From assembly GCA_022539475.1 (NCBI GenBank), contig VCMS01000018.1, forward strand, positions 186,001 to 250,000: a DNA stretch of 64,000 nucleotides, in the 5' to 3' direction. Under the pieces are notes generated by a model, which saw only the letters and a list, made by a program, of their open reading frames with translations, searched no databases and was not told the DNA's origin. Numbering within the stretch: position 1 is the stretch's first letter; the number at the start of each line of letters is the position of its first letter. Below, one piece after another: positions 1 through 11,851 of the stretch. A program made the translations under genes and the position numbers. This DNA comes from Gracilaria domingensis (Eukaryota; Rhodophyta; Florideophyceae; Gracilariales; Gracilariaceae).

Positions 1-640
1 TGCCATGGCACTTTCTTGACTTCTCCAGTGCAACACTATCCACATCTAGTGTACACTTCACGCCGGCCGCAAAGTATGGGCTCAAAAAAAAATTAGGAAT
101 GTTTTCAGTTTTTCACACTTTCTTCCCTCCTCGATGTACCCATATCATATCGTGAGGTACGTAAACCATCACGTGCATGGCGCCGATTCGACTCTCCCTA
201 AATTCTCCCCCACACGGTATGGCAACAATTTCTTCCAAGTTGCAACTACAAGTTGCAACACTGCACCTTAGACCTCCGCTCTTCACCTCCAACGTTCCAA
301 CCAACCGCCTCCTCCCCCCCTCCCCCCATCTCCCCGCCCTATTGCATCATATACATATGTTGCTTCTCCCGCTGCGCCTTTCACACAGACTCTATCGTCT
401 CCCTTGCGTAACATCAGAAACGATGCAGGCACCGGCATGACCCAAACCTTTTTCTCACTCCTGCTGCCCCCCCCGGTTCCCTCTTCCCCCCCGAACGAAA
501 CGTCGCCGACTCAGCAGTACCAAACCCCCTCTCTCTTCTCCCTCCAACCGCCCCTCCGATAATGTAGCACTCGCCACTGACGAACCGCATGAAGAACAGC
601 AGCTCTCTCTCTCCGTATGTTCTTCTGACGCAGCTCATCT
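1..640. other. non-coding or unrecognised flank, pyrimidine-rich
   Basis: No gene could be recognised here. The + strand is strongly pyrimidine-rich with C and T runs around 310-340 and 465-545. It may be the degraded 5' end of the transposase gene that becomes recognisable at about 0.7 kb, but nothing in it is diagnostic. Confidence 0.4.
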
Positions 641-699
641 AGCTACACCATAATCCCCATTCAATTCCCAGTCCCTGTCGGTAGGTTCCGGTCATGCCC

Positions 700-3600
700 T
701 CTCTCCGCCCGCTCCAACTGATGACTTTCACAATCTCGTCAAATACATTTCCTTCATCGCCACGAAACTTGGAAAGCGCTCCGCAGACGAGCTTTTCAAC
801 ATTCTCAGGCAGTCCAACTTCCCCCCCTCTCTTTTCCAACCTCCATCACCTCCGCTTCTGAGTGTCTCAAACTACACTCCAAAATCTTTGAAGATACCGT
901 GAGCTCCATCGGCTTCACCTCCACCACCATTCACGATAACGACCGTCAGTTCTCTGCCACCCTCTATGTCAAGGACCCCATTCAAGTCCTTCAACAACAA
1001 CTTCGGCTAGCATCCCATGAGGACTCCTTCTTTCACCAAATTCACCACGCCTCCCGCGCAGAAACCGACGCATTCGCGCATCCCATGGCCTCCAAACTCG
1101 GACATGACGTCGTTCTCGCTCTGAAAAAGCACATCGCACATTCTCTAAACCCAGGAATCATCTGGCATGATCCCACCATTACTGGTATAGACTAGGGGTT
1201 TATTCGGACGGATATTATCCATATAGGCTCTGAAGTACGATGCATAATAAACAACTAGAAACAAGAATGGCGTGTAGAAATTCCGGACATAATCGGATAT
1301 GAATTTGAGAAAAACTACAACAAACCAATATGGATCGTAAAGAATGATTTCTGCAGACTTTCAAGCAGTAACGGATGCCACGGTTTTGATATATGTGTTC
1401 TTCCAAAAACTAACAGTATTCGTTTTCGTTAAGTAACCAAATTTTTCTAAACGAGAAATTATATTCATTGCTAACCAAATAATTCCAAATAACTACACGT
1501 AGCTTTCAAAATTGAACTAAGCTATCTCAAAGAACTGTAATTCCTTTTCTGAGTCTTTATAAGTGTCAACTATATATTTATTGTGAAAACATTGAGTTCT
1601 TTTGTCAATAAGCCGTTCCTGGGGTATTGATTTCAGGTCTGAACATAAAACCTTTCGTTGCCTGCTGTGTTTATACAGTGTTCTAGCATATACTTACAAA
1701 GAAACTGCATATAAAAAGGCAACAAGAAGTTTTTCATCTTATCAGACTAAATGATTATGAACTTAAACGGAGTTCAAATCTTCAAAGCAGTTTTGCAAAT
1801 AGAAAACATCGGATACAATCCGTTTAGAAATTTTTACTATTTCGGATTATCCATAATCGCAGACGTATTGGTTTTTTCCGGAACCGATAAGATCATAAAT
1901 GTTTGGACTCGGTTGTTTTGCGAAAACAGTTTTTATAATGTGGGCGAAGACGGATAAATTAAAATGTAGTTTTCGATTTTCCAAATTCGTCCAGGGCAAT
2001 TTTGGATGGGTTTGCAACGGGTGCATTCAAACGGCTAGCCGTCCGGATAAATGCCTAGTATAGACTTCTTCATGGGCATGCTTCAACTCTACTCCGATAC
2101 GTCCTCCACCACGCTAAAACGCTCCTCTGTCACATCATACCCCCTCCATATTACGTTTCTCAACTTCAAGGACTCTTTCCGCAGAAAATGTATCACACAC
2201 CACCACAATCTTGTCGGCTACATTCCCACTTACTTTACATCCTTCTCCCCCGATTATTCCTCCACCGACACCGACTCTTTGGAAATTGGCCCCTTGTTGT
2301 CGAACATAACTCGCGTTGTGCGCATGGAGCTCGTCCAGAAGTCCTTGGAAACTATCCTCAAACCTCTGTACGACATATGCAAAAAAAGGCCTCCCCTTCA
2401 GAGACGCCAAGGAAGTCCTTCGTCAGTGCCATCCCATCATCGTTAACTATAGCGCTGACATTCCCGAAGCAAAGGACATTCTCGCTGTTCTCCACGGCAC
2501 GAAACCAAACAAGCCCTGTCATAGATGCCTTATCCCTCGTTCACAACTCAACGTCTATCAAGCCATTCTCAAGGAGCGAACTGTATCCCACACCTCTGCA
2601 ACGAGAAAGAACCACCAAGATCTACTTGCCGGCGCTGAACAGGCTCTGCTTTCCCGCAGACCTCGAGTGGCAAGGACCCTGAAAAATGAAGCTGTTCAAC
2701 TACTCCAAACCACCTCCTTATCCACTTACAAGTTCTTTCTCGAATCATTCTCTATGCTCAATGTCTCCGAACTGCTCAATACTTACTCAATCTTCTCCTT
2801 CGAGCCCCTTCATAACTTTCATCTCGGAATCTCCAAACTCATCAAACTCGCCTCGATCGAATGCCTCAAGTCCGATTCGCTTCACATTTCTGTTGGTTCT
2901 CAGCGAAACCTGAGGTCTTTCAAGACTGTTCGAACTTCTATTCTAAGCCACGCCAACGCCATTCTCGCCGACATTGAGCGCTTCTATCCGGCACCCGGAC
3001 TTCACATCGACTTCTCCACATCCGGAAAAGGAAAATCTCTCAACGGTTTCTTCACGACAGACGGCATCAGGGGTATGTTAGAAGCCAAGGACTACCGTTC
3101 CCTTGATATGGTCTTCCCTTTCATTAGCGCTTTCTTTGACCGCTGTTGTGGTGAGGAATCCTCCGCCCCTACTACCACCGTTTTCACATCCTACGTTGAC
3201 CTTGTCAACAACGTCCTTCGATACAATACCACTCCAGAATGGACGGAGCATCGCATAGATGCGTTGGAAACTATGATCAAGAACTTCAAGTTTTACACAG
3301 TCTCCATTCTCGGCCCGTACCAAGCCTCCAACTTTCGTACTCTTAAGCTCCACCTCCTTGATCACATCATTCCGGACATACAGCGATACGGAGGCCTGCA
3401 CCTCGGCGATGCAGGCGTGTACGAACATGCTCATCTTTTCTTCAAGAACCACTATCGTCGAACTTCTCGAAGGCGAACCACAGCTCATAAGGAAACGGTG
3501 AACGCCATTCAAGAGTCGCAGGACTATTTGCAATCCCTTTCGGTCAGAAGTCACTTCTCTGTCTCTTCGAACTCTCGCACCCCTTCCATCAACCGCTTTC

Positions 3601-4439
3601 CGGCCTTGGTTCGCGACGGTAACTCCTTCTCACTCTTTGACATCATCACAGCTGACAAGTACCTACGATCGCATCCACATGTATCTTCTTCGGCTCTGGC
3701 AGAACTTTTCTCGACAACCACACTGCAGTTCATCAACCAAATATCTCGCGAAGCTCTCACCTCTTTCCGCACCATTTGTGTAGAAACTATTCAACAGCTG
3801 AAGAACCCTCACTACATCAAACTCACTGTCGGTAATTCTGCATACGTTCTTAGCGGCTTCTGCCGCTCTCTCGATGATCACGATCGGGATCTTCGATGCA
3901 TAAGACTGAGAAGGCCCGATGTACAACTATGTGAACGCATTTTCGCTACGACCGCCTTCGGACCTTCCCAGTTGCCTACGTTCTCCACGGTTCTGGTGCA
4001 CGGAACACCCCCCTCCCCCCCCCACTGTACTTTTTCCACAGCCTGGGTATGCAAAGTATTTGCATTGCTTCGCGTCAGGGACAAGACCTTAGACAACTCT
4101 GAATCGGAGCTCGCTTTCGTTCGTTTCTTCGAAGTGATAGAGCCCTTGGATAACGTTGATGAAACTCTGAACTGTATATCACTCCGTTGGGCCACCGACG
4201 ACGAGCATGATCACACCGTGCATCCAAGTACGTCAAGGATGAAACCTCGTTCTGCTACGGTCTCTCCTTGGTTCGGGCTTATCCCGTTCTCTTCAATCAA
4301 AGGCTCCATACACGTCATTCGCCAAAACTACCCTGCCCGACCATTTTTCCCTCCCCTTCACTGGAAATTCCATCGTTTCTACATTAACAGATTCTATCGT
4401 AACCCTCGAGCCCATATTCATCATACTCGTTCTACGTAA
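700..4439 (+). pseudogene. CACTA/Plavaka-like (tnp2-type) transposase, interrupted by a hAT insertion
   Basis: Transposase of a large DNA transposon; it would act in the nucleus on the element's ends. The best open stretch is 2,316-4,439 (707 codons). Recognisable parts in order: a segment near 750-830 containing DELFNILRQSNFPPSLF, continuation at about 850-1,192, then after the insertion SDTSSTTLKRSSVTSYPLHI (about 2,093-2,150), the typical D..E.....C..CL block DIPEAKDILAVLH...KPCHRCLIPR (about 2,455-2,540), EPLHNFHLGISK (about 2,800), and a C-terminal YRRTSRRRT segment. These resemble the KDZ/Plavaka and CACTA tnp2 transposases of fungi and algae. Breaks: the 865-bp hAT insertion at 1,193, a frame change in the C-run near 820, and one in the seven-A run at 2,381-2,387. 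It is convergent with the minus-strand gene ending at 4,468. Family placement (Plavaka versus CACTA) rests on motif memory and needs a profile search. Confidence 0.7.
1193..2057. mobile_element. non-autonomous hAT-like transposon, 865 bp
   Basis: The terminal inverted repeats are TAGGGGTTTATTCGGACGG at 1,193-1,211 and CCGTCCGGATAAATGCCTA at 2,039-2,057; 16 of 19 positions match. They are flanked by an exact 8-bp target duplication, GTATAGAC, at 1,185-1,192 and 2,058-2,065. An 8-bp duplication and a TAGGG terminus are hallmarks of the hAT superfamily (Ac/Ds). The inside is AT-rich, has CGGA/TCCG subterminal motifs and no transposase frame, so it is a Ds-like passenger. It interrupts the transposase gene, and element plus duplication (873 bp) is a multiple of three. 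Confidence 0.88.
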
Positions 4440-4467
4440 CATTCTTAACATAAACTGTTCATGTACT

Positions 4468-5556
4468 TTAGATATTCTCCTCCTCGTCTTCCATCTCGTG
4501 CTCATCGTCCACGCCTCCCCCGTCTCGTTCCCTACCTTGTTCCCAGACATTCGGATTACAATCGATCACATTATTATCTCGGATTTCATCGATTGCTCTT
4601 ATAGGGGAGTATACGCGATTCCGTGGGTCACAATACCCAATATAGCAATCCAATACGGCTCCAAGATGTTCCGTAATCTCTTCCATGAATAAATCTTCTC
4701 GAACAGCTAGATATAGCTTCTTCTTAGACTGTATCCAGTATGCTACAGTTTCCACACGGTCATCATTTCCATGGGGTGGATCTTGAGCCATTGAGTCGTT
4801 CCTGAACTCCGTTCCAAACTTCTGCTCCATTTTCATTCGTACAGACTTCAGTATACTTTCCAACGCCTGTGCAACATACTTTCCGAGTAGGTTGGAGAAC
4901 AACACCTGCCTTTTTCTCCCCCGCTCTGCTTCAAACTCTGTAGCTCGAACAACTGACGCGATCCAAGCGTCTAGACGCGCCAACTGCACTATTGTGCCAT
5001 CCACTGGGTCTTTGTCTCCCGCATTTCTTGAATCCTTTTGGTTCACATCGTAACCCAGAAACTCCCGTAAGACCTGTAGGCCTAGAACGTTTCTAAACAG
5101 CAAGTCTTGCGGCTTGTTCTCTTCGCCACGCATTTTGAACCCGGAAAATGATATGTCCTCTCTTTTGCATGTTCTCCATGTGGAGAGAATCTCACACCCT
5201 TTTGCATCCAGCGGCAGAAGCTTCTCCCGTAGTTCCTCCGCTTGTTTTAGGTATATGCTCCTCTCCCTCTCATGAGATGGTGTCTTCACCAACATTTCAT
5301 ACCTTAGCCCCACCAACAACTTCTCCTTCGCATGGCGTTTTCGAACCCCCACCGCATCGCTCAAGGCCTGCTTCAACCTCTTCCGTAAGCACATGTCGCT
5401 GGTCAGCTGTCTGATGCAGTCGTATTCCATCTTCATCTCCTGGATGGATTCCCAACGAGGTTTCATTACCTCCATCTCCACGATTTGCATCAGCAAGTTA
5501 TGACCCGTACCAAGAATCGATGGAGTATACGCCCTCATCCCCATCGCGACCTCCAT
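4468..5556 (-). CDS. hypothetical protein of the large transposon
   Basis: Uninterrupted 362-codon frame starting at an ATG (5,556) and ending in TAA at 4,468, only 29 bp past the end of the convergent transposase frame. No family is recognised. The first two thirds are charged and helical, with Lys/Arg/Glu-rich stretches. The middle holds a hydrophobic segment LLFRNVLGLQVLREFLGYDV. The C-terminus is strongly acidic (DDEHEMEDEEEN). The position between the transposase and the coiled-coil gene suggests an accessory gene of the same element, possibly a DNA- or partner-binding factor; that is inference. The start is uncertain because the frame could have been joined to the gene upstream before decay. 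Confidence 0.5.
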   Translation of the reverse strand: MEVAMGMRAYTPSILGTGHNLLMQIVEMEVMKPRWESIQEMKMEYDCIRQLTSDMCLRKRLKQALSDAVGVRKRHAKEKLLVGLRYEMLVKTPSHERERSIYLKQAEELREKLLPLDAKGCEILSTWRTCKREDISFSGFKMRGEENKPQDLLFRNVLGLQVLREFLGYDVNQKDSRNAGDKDPVDGTIVQLARLDAWIASVVRATEFEAERGRKRQVLFSNLLGKYVAQALESILKSVRMKMEQKFGTEFRNDSMAQDPPHGNDDRVETVAYWIQSKKKLYLAVREDLFMEEITEHLGAVLDCYIGYCDPRNRVYSPIRAIDEIRDNNVIDCNPNVWEQGRERDGGGVDDEHEMEDEEENI

Positions 5557-5675
5557 CGGACAGCGTGGAAAAATTCTTTCCCATCAACGACCAGGACACT
5601 GTACTCAGTCTCAGGTCCGAGTGTCTCACTTCGATTCCCCCAGTTTCTCGCCGGTGAACTCATCTCGACGTACTA

Positions 5676-6770
5676 TTACCTTGTCTCGTGTTTCGCGTAT
5701 CGCAGTATGGACTTGTATACTGTCTTCGCTACCGCTACATACGCGTCGTTAACATCAATCTCGTATCTTTTCCTTCCCTTGTGCGAATCACGCTCCCTCC
5801 GTTTTTCCCCTCGCTTCAGTGCCTCTCGAAGTGATTGTATTAGAACATCTTGCTCCTTCACCTTTAGCTCTAGTTCTGTCACGTTTTTCTGTGCTATTCT
5901 TACGCTCATCTTCAGACTTTGATTATCCTCGGTTATTCGAAAGAGATCCGCTTTTAAGTCTCTAATCTTGTCCAACAGCTCGTAGTGTGGCGTTAGGCTT
6001 TCATCTTCTTCACCTTCTTCCTCTACAGCAGCAAGAGCACGAGATGGAAGCGTACGGTTAATTTTCCGGCGACCTGCCACATTTCGACCCCTTTCGTTCC
6101 ATGTCTCTCTTGGTATTTCTGACCCCACCTCTGTCCGTTCCCTACGCATCTCGCCAAAGGAGACCGAGGTCGAACCCTTCCTTCTCATTTGGTTGAAGCT
6201 ATTCTGCAATGGTACGACTGTACGAAGAGCAGGCTCTGTCTCGTCGACGTCTTCGTCCTTACGACGTAGAGGTTGAATGGAATCGTTTGTAGTGCGCCTC
6301 GTCCTACCAGGTGCGATTGCTCTTTCATGTCTGTCCAACTCTTCTTCGATGACATTGTTTCCCAAATTTCTTGTTCGTGTTCCTTTCGCTCTCGTACGTC
6401 TCTCGGCACCATTCTCTTTCACATTCGCATCATCGATTATTCTTGGCACTTCCTCTGCAGCCATGTGTCGTGTAACCCGCCCTCCCACTGAGCTGTGATG
6501 TGGTAACACTACTTCGCTCTCTGTCACTTCCGTTGAGGTCGTACTAACACCCACCTTCGGTTTCGGTTTTGCCTTCGAAGCCCGGAGTGCTGACTTCGAA
6601 CCAGACTTCTTCCCAGTAAGCCCGACAGGGGGAGCTCGTCGTCCAGTACTTCTTCGGGTCGCGGCAGGCGGAGGTTTCTTGCGCTTAGCGACGCCAATAC
6701 CATATCACGGGATTGTTTGGGATCCCTTCGTCTCCTGGTCGTCCGCGTTGCTGGACTTTTGTGGAGCCAT
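5676..6770 (-). pseudogene. hypothetical basic/coiled-coil protein with one in-frame TGA
   Basis: A frame of about 365 codons starts at the ATG at 6,768-6,770 (MAPQKSSNADDQET...) and ends in TAA at 5,676. It is broken only by TGA at 6,705-6,707, after codon 21. After the TGA comes a Lys/Pro/Arg-rich tail-like region (AKRKKPPPAATRRS) resembling disordered nuclear proteins. A long Arg/Glu-rich middle follows, then a probable coiled coil from about 6,000 to 5,800 (LLDKIRDLKADLFRITEDNQ and onward), ending in a basic segment. No family recognised. The coiled coil suggests oligomerisation or protein binding. A CGA-to-TGA change would explain the stop. It is on the same strand as its two neighbours and probably belongs to the same large element. 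Confidence 0.5.
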
Positions 6771-7317
6771 GATTGCGCTTCAGAATCGTGTGAAAAAGAA
6801 GGGATTATGTTCGGATTATGGAATGGGTAAACGGAAGCTTCTGGAGTTCTGCTCGTAATGTGGGGTGAAAAAGCGGAACGGGGGAAGCTTTTGAACCCTT
6901 TGCAGCAGGTGATGGAGACCTTCAGTGGTTCTTGAGCCCTGAGGGAGCTGGTCCATTCCTGTGGCAGACATTCATACCAATTTTCCACATTTCCCATGGC
7001 CGTATTTTTCATTGGCTATGTTCTATGTGCCAGGTCCGTCTGTTGGTCCCTTCATGATGAAGGTGCTCTGTTCCTTGATCCAACCTCCTGGGGGTGAGGT
7101 GTTAGTTCTGAGGTGTTACTTTTGAGGTAGTAGTTCTCATCGCTGTGGAGTATTCTTAGTAGCTCTTTGCTTAGCACGACAATGCGTCTTTGTGCCACGT
7201 TGTCGATTCCTGCAATAATAGGTTTACTGGAATGATGAATGCATTCAATAAATGGCGCAGTAGTTATAAAATACACTACAACAGTTTGTACTACTCAAAC
7301 TAGAAAGCTTGGGAGAG
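6771..7317. other. intergenic, likely promoter side of the coiled-coil gene
   Basis: About 550 bp without a gene that I can support. It lies upstream of the minus-strand ATG at 6,770 and downstream of the SET-domain coding region, so it should hold the promoter of the former and the 3' end of the latter. No distinct motif was recognised. Confidence 0.4.
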
Positions 7318-10300
7318 TTACAAATACCTCTCCCGTGGATAGCTGGGTCCATAGTCTACGTACAGTTCGTCGTGTTCATGAATATCCCTTGTAGCCGTCA
7401 CCAACAGTGGTCTATAGCTTGCGAGTGTACCCAATGTGGTAGCTTGATGCTCGGAGGGCTGTCGAATAATAACGTTTGGTAAGCGGTCTTGGTAAGGCTC
7501 CATCTCGGCCCGATCCTCTCTCTTCGTCCCCATCCCGGTACGAAGCATCATTGATGTAGCCCGCTATACAGAAAAGAGCGGGTACTACCCAGGCAATCGC
7601 ATTATTGATTTCGGAATCATAGTGAGGAAGCGTGCTGTACATCTGCCCTTTCAGCTTCACTTCCATGCAATACCTCCTGAAACGGGAAACGGTGGCACCG
7701 AGCACTCCGCTTCCGTATTTCATCTGTTTTGAAATTGCGTCGGCTTATGTCATGATATACCAATGTCCCATAGAAGTACCCAGCAACCTCTCCTTCCGAG
7801 AACGATCTACTACTGAACACTCCATCTCCACTTATGGGGTGTTTGATATTTGATTTATTCCTGTACAACCATAAACCTGCTGCTTCAGTGGGGAGCAAAC
7901 TCTCTACATCCATCGTCTCCAATGTGCCCTGGAGATTCAGAGGCCACTCGTGCACCGGTTTCTCCTTGTGTTGCGCAATGAGAGTTGGTTCTCTGCAAAA
8001 CGTTGCGATGTAAGGATTGATATGAAACGGGAAACATTGGTATGGCGGGAATCCTTTCGGTGCGGTCCATATACGCGAGGTTCTTTTCTTCCCTTCCGGG
8101 AACTTTGTCCGTACTAAATACGAGGCTTGAACGACCTCATTACTGACAGTTATTCTTGCGTTGAACTCGTTACCCCAAACCTTCCTCTCATACATCACTA
8201 CAGCATTGTGTTCGGCATGAGCGAAGCACTGCTCATCCCTCACATCCAATGAAGCGTCGGGGCTCTTCCATGCGCATGCACGACAAGGCACCGGAAAATG
8301 TTCCACTATAGAGATCAACCACAACGTCCTCGGGATTTGAAAACCTGACAATGAGTTCCTTTTAGCAGCGCCCTCGGTTTCTGTTCGAGGCGAACCTGAA
8401 CCGAGTGTATTTTGGAACGCTTCTTTTCCCTCCAACGGAGTCCTTCAGGTTCACCAACACCTTCTGCTCCTCGTACGCGTTTCCATTCCGAACTCCGTGC
8501 ACGTATACTCGGTTGCAGAGAACAACCGTGTTGTGTTCCTTCCGGGGTTCTTCAAAGTGTGCGTACGAGAGCGAATGAACTGCATCGGTATGGAGTCGAC
8601 TAAGAACGAAGCACTTTTCCTCCCGACTGCATTCTCCGATTTGTGCTCACGTAGAATCTCCTCCCAGTCCGCAAACTGTTCGATAGTACAGAACATTATA
8701 AAATGACCGCCAGGGCGAAGCATTGAGGCCATCATTTCTGCAGTATTAACCATAACTTCGTCGAGAAGCTCATCATGCTCACTGTCACGTATACCATAAG
8801 AGAGGTCTGTGAGTACGAGTTGAACATTGCCCTCTAGGGAATTATCGGAAGGCAACAGTGTACTATGAGCCTCCACTAACTCTTCATAACCAACTCAATG
8901 CATAGAGAACTGTTGCTCCATGTTCTTTTTGACCATTACGAGAGCCTTCGTCGTCCTTACATTGCCAAAGTCGTGAGGTGGAAGAACACCATCAGGAACA
9001 TTAGAAAGGGGATGCGCTCCACTGTCATCATCATCCGTGTCGTCTATGACAATGACATCCACCGGACCCGGGTCTGCACCGGATGTTTTACCAGATGTTT
9101 TACCCACCGCCCTAGCCATTGGCCTGGAGGAAATGGTTCTCTGTGCCGTAACCGTATCCTCAATCTTCACCATGACCGTGTTGCTTCCTTCCTGACGTCC
9201 TGACATAGTGGCGCGGGATGGCTGCTGGGAAGGTCTCAGGTTCAGCTGGACAATAGCGGTACGAAGAGTATCCAAATACTCATCGGAGAAAGCATCAAAA
9301 CGAGATGGAAAACGTGTCGGAAGTTTCCTTCGAAAGCTTTCCAGCAGTTGCCACTTGGTAGTAGCGGACATTTTGTAAAGAAATCCGTTTAAGACAACCT
9401 TGTTCAAATCGGACAGGAACTCTTTTGACAAATCCCTTAGTTTGGTATCGATATCATCCGAAAGGGTTTGAACCCAAGGCACAGTAGCGTTGACCTCTGT
9501 GGTTGGCTCCACTTCGATCCCCAATGTTTTAAACACCGATGTTGGGCTGTATCCGGAAGAACGGGACTCAATTGCGCTGAAAGAAAGAGTCGCTTTCTCC
9601 ATGGCAAGAAACGGTAACAGCATTTGTTCTGCGTCACGAAATCCAAGACAAGAAGCAAAGGAATCCCATCCTAGACATACCATTTGCACAGCATAACCCA
9701 TCCGCCTTATGTGCGCTTGGTTTGACATGACGAAACCATCCACAAACGGCACATGTCTCCGAGAGCCAGTTGTAGTCCTCGCCTTCTTCGCGACTGGGAG
9801 TCGCCTCTCCATAGTGATACGCTTCACTAGGGATAGATAGAGCAACTGCTGAAAACGAGTAGCAGGCTCAATCCGGAAGGTAGTTTTCTTCGTCTGCTTG
9901 GATCCGGGACCATGCTCTTTGAATAAGTCATTCCAGAACACACGCTCCATAAAAGAATTCGCGCCATCCACATTCTTATCCAAACTTCATTCGAAAAGAT
10001 CCCTCACCCGACGATCCTGACTCCAGACATCTACGTCAATGATACGGACATACTTGTAGACCCGACTTATGAACCTAACATCGGTACTTATCTTCACCAG
10101 CTCCCGCCGCGTATAGTTTGCGTACGTGCTCTTCGTAACATCCGTGAGCAATTTCCGTGCACAAGCCAGACTGGCACGGTTTGCGACAGAGTACTCAACC
10201 AGAGCCGTGTATCCAACTTGACGAGAGGAACCAATGCCGCCTCGAGACGCCGCAAACGAGTCTCTCAGCTGGAGAAGTATGCTGAACAAACGAAGGAACC

Positions 10301-10418
10301 ACGTCGCCATAATATCCTTCTCACCGGAGCTAGACTCCGTAGATGCCACGGAAGATGCGATAATCGACATCGCTCTGCTGTTAAGACCATAGGAGGGTTT
10401 GTTTTCGACCGGCGCCAT
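7318..10418 (-). pseudogene. DNA methyltransferase-like / SET-domain fusion protein of the large transposon, decayed
   Basis: A long minus-strand reading frame starts at the ATG at 10,418 (MAPVENKPSYG...). One frame runs to 7,617 and is broken only by TGA codons (9,987, 8,895, 8,451, 8,445, ending at TGA 7,617). The rest of the SET domain continues in other frames to 7,318, so at least two frameshifts are present. Parts: about 500 residues with no recognised fold; an acidic linker (IVIDDTDDDD) near 9,050; a methyltransferase-like domain at about 8,560-8,830 with NVQLVLTDLSYGI (a DPPY-type motif IV position) and MLRPGGHFIMF; then a SET domain at about 7,320-7,860, with SGDGVFSSRSFSEGE near 7,820 and RPLLVTATRDIHEHDELYVDYG near 7,350. 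SET domains methylate protein lysines; DPPY-type enzymes methylate amino groups of DNA bases. One protein carrying both would mark DNA and chromatin. The motif reads DLSY rather than DPPY, so activity is doubtful in this copy. Confidence 0.62.
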
Positions 10419-10651
10419 GTAACTCTCGCAAGAACTCGCGAAAGCGGAATAGACGTTGGCGATGAAACTCGCTGGAGGAGTTCTCGAAAGAGTAGTAGAC
10501 GGCGGTGATGAACCGTTATTATAAATTCGTATTTGAGCTGGTGTTAGTCGTACACAGGAGGGTGTGAACAGGGTTTTGAGAGCGAATGTACTACGCAGAC
10601 TTGTGTAGAATCACCTAGTAATAACCCCCCTGGTGGCCGGATGCGCCGTCT

Positions 10652-10754
10652 TTAGACCACGGTCTGGACCGCGGTAAGCCGAGTTCATAGCCGAGATCAT
10701 GGCCATGATCTCGGCTATGAACTCTGCTGACCGCGGTCCAGACCGCGGTCTGAA
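10652..10754. repeat. large palindrome with a perfect 44-bp core
   Basis: Positions 10,681-10,724 form a perfect palindrome centred on ATGG/CCAT. After a five-base mismatch on each side the arms continue with ACCGCGGTCCAGACC-type sequence, giving a hairpin of about 100 bp. It contains the GACCGCGGTC unit also found in the palindrome at 11,784-11,851. Confidence 0.85.
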
Positions 10755-11783
10755 CACGTTGGAAGCAGGTATCAGGCCACGTGTAGAGGGGGTTGTGGCG
10801 CGCATGGGGCAGATGAGATATGCTCTTATACCACTCAGAATCGCCGTCCTCCGCCACCGACCGGCCCCCCCACATCATTATGTGCATCATCATCATAGCC
10901 GCCATCATGGGGCTGCATACAAATCTCCTGTACACTCTCCGCCTCTATTCTCGCCGCTTGCGCTCCAACGCCGACGCACACCGAAAGAGCGGTTGCATTT
11001 CTCAGGCGCAAGACGTTCAGACGCCATTGTTATCGCAACCTTTGACCACCGCATCCGTCGCACTCAACAACAAGAGCGTCCGGAACAACATGCAGCTTAG
11101 GTCTTTCCACTCCCAGTACTGGTAATACCAATGTAGTAACGAGCATGACGTTTTACGGCGCTCACATTCCTTTTCGCCAGGCGTCCGCCGCTCCTTTCAT
11201 GTAATAAAGACGACCGTCGCAAGGCGCAAACACCCATAATAGCGCTGCTTTGACGACTGCAGCCGCCGTGGCCGCAGCTGCTGATCTCGGTATGCCTAAT
11301 GACTGCGCTACACACCCCCCGCCGGGCTGGATGTCTGTCTCAGGCGCTCAGTTTGATAGGAGCTAGCGCATATTGCGTGGATTGCACTTTCTGGCTCACA
11401 CCGTGTTGATGATGCAGCCCCAACACACTTCTTAGCACCCACACCAAGAGCAGAACACGTCAATGACACGATCTGTACAGTCGCCGCCCGCCACTGAACG
11501 TGAGGAGGGTCCTTCTGAGAGTGCTTTCACAACAAAAAGCCATGATCATAATACCCGTACAATTGCGATTGGTGCTGCCATCACTACTCTCATTCTCGAA
11601 TGGCTCTGCTCTTCGGCATTCAAACTCAACATCGAATAAACTAAATCCGCCGCGAAATTGTTTCTTGTCTCTGTGTAGATACGTATAAACTGCGATGTGA
11701 AACGACAAATGTGCTCTGGGTAGCTCTACTCAGCTCTACGTTGTACCCTACAACCGGCTTTTCCACCCTCCGTAGGGTGGCTG

Positions 11784-11851
11784 GGTGGCCGGATGCGACG
11801 TGTTCAGACCGCGGTCCAGACCGCGGTCTGAACACGTCGCATCTGGCCACC
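11784..11851. repeat. near-perfect 33-bp-arm palindrome
   Basis: The arms 11,784-11,816 and 11,819-11,851 are inverted copies with a single mismatch and a two-base centre. The arm holds GGTGGCCGGATGCGACGTG and two GACCGCGGTC units. The arm sequence recurs at 10,632-10,650, linking the two palindromes to one repeat family. Confidence 0.88.

Noticed and set aside
1751-1957. 68-codon open stretch inside the hAT insertion
   Set aside because: Short, no homology, and located in a non-autonomous element; no transposase motif.
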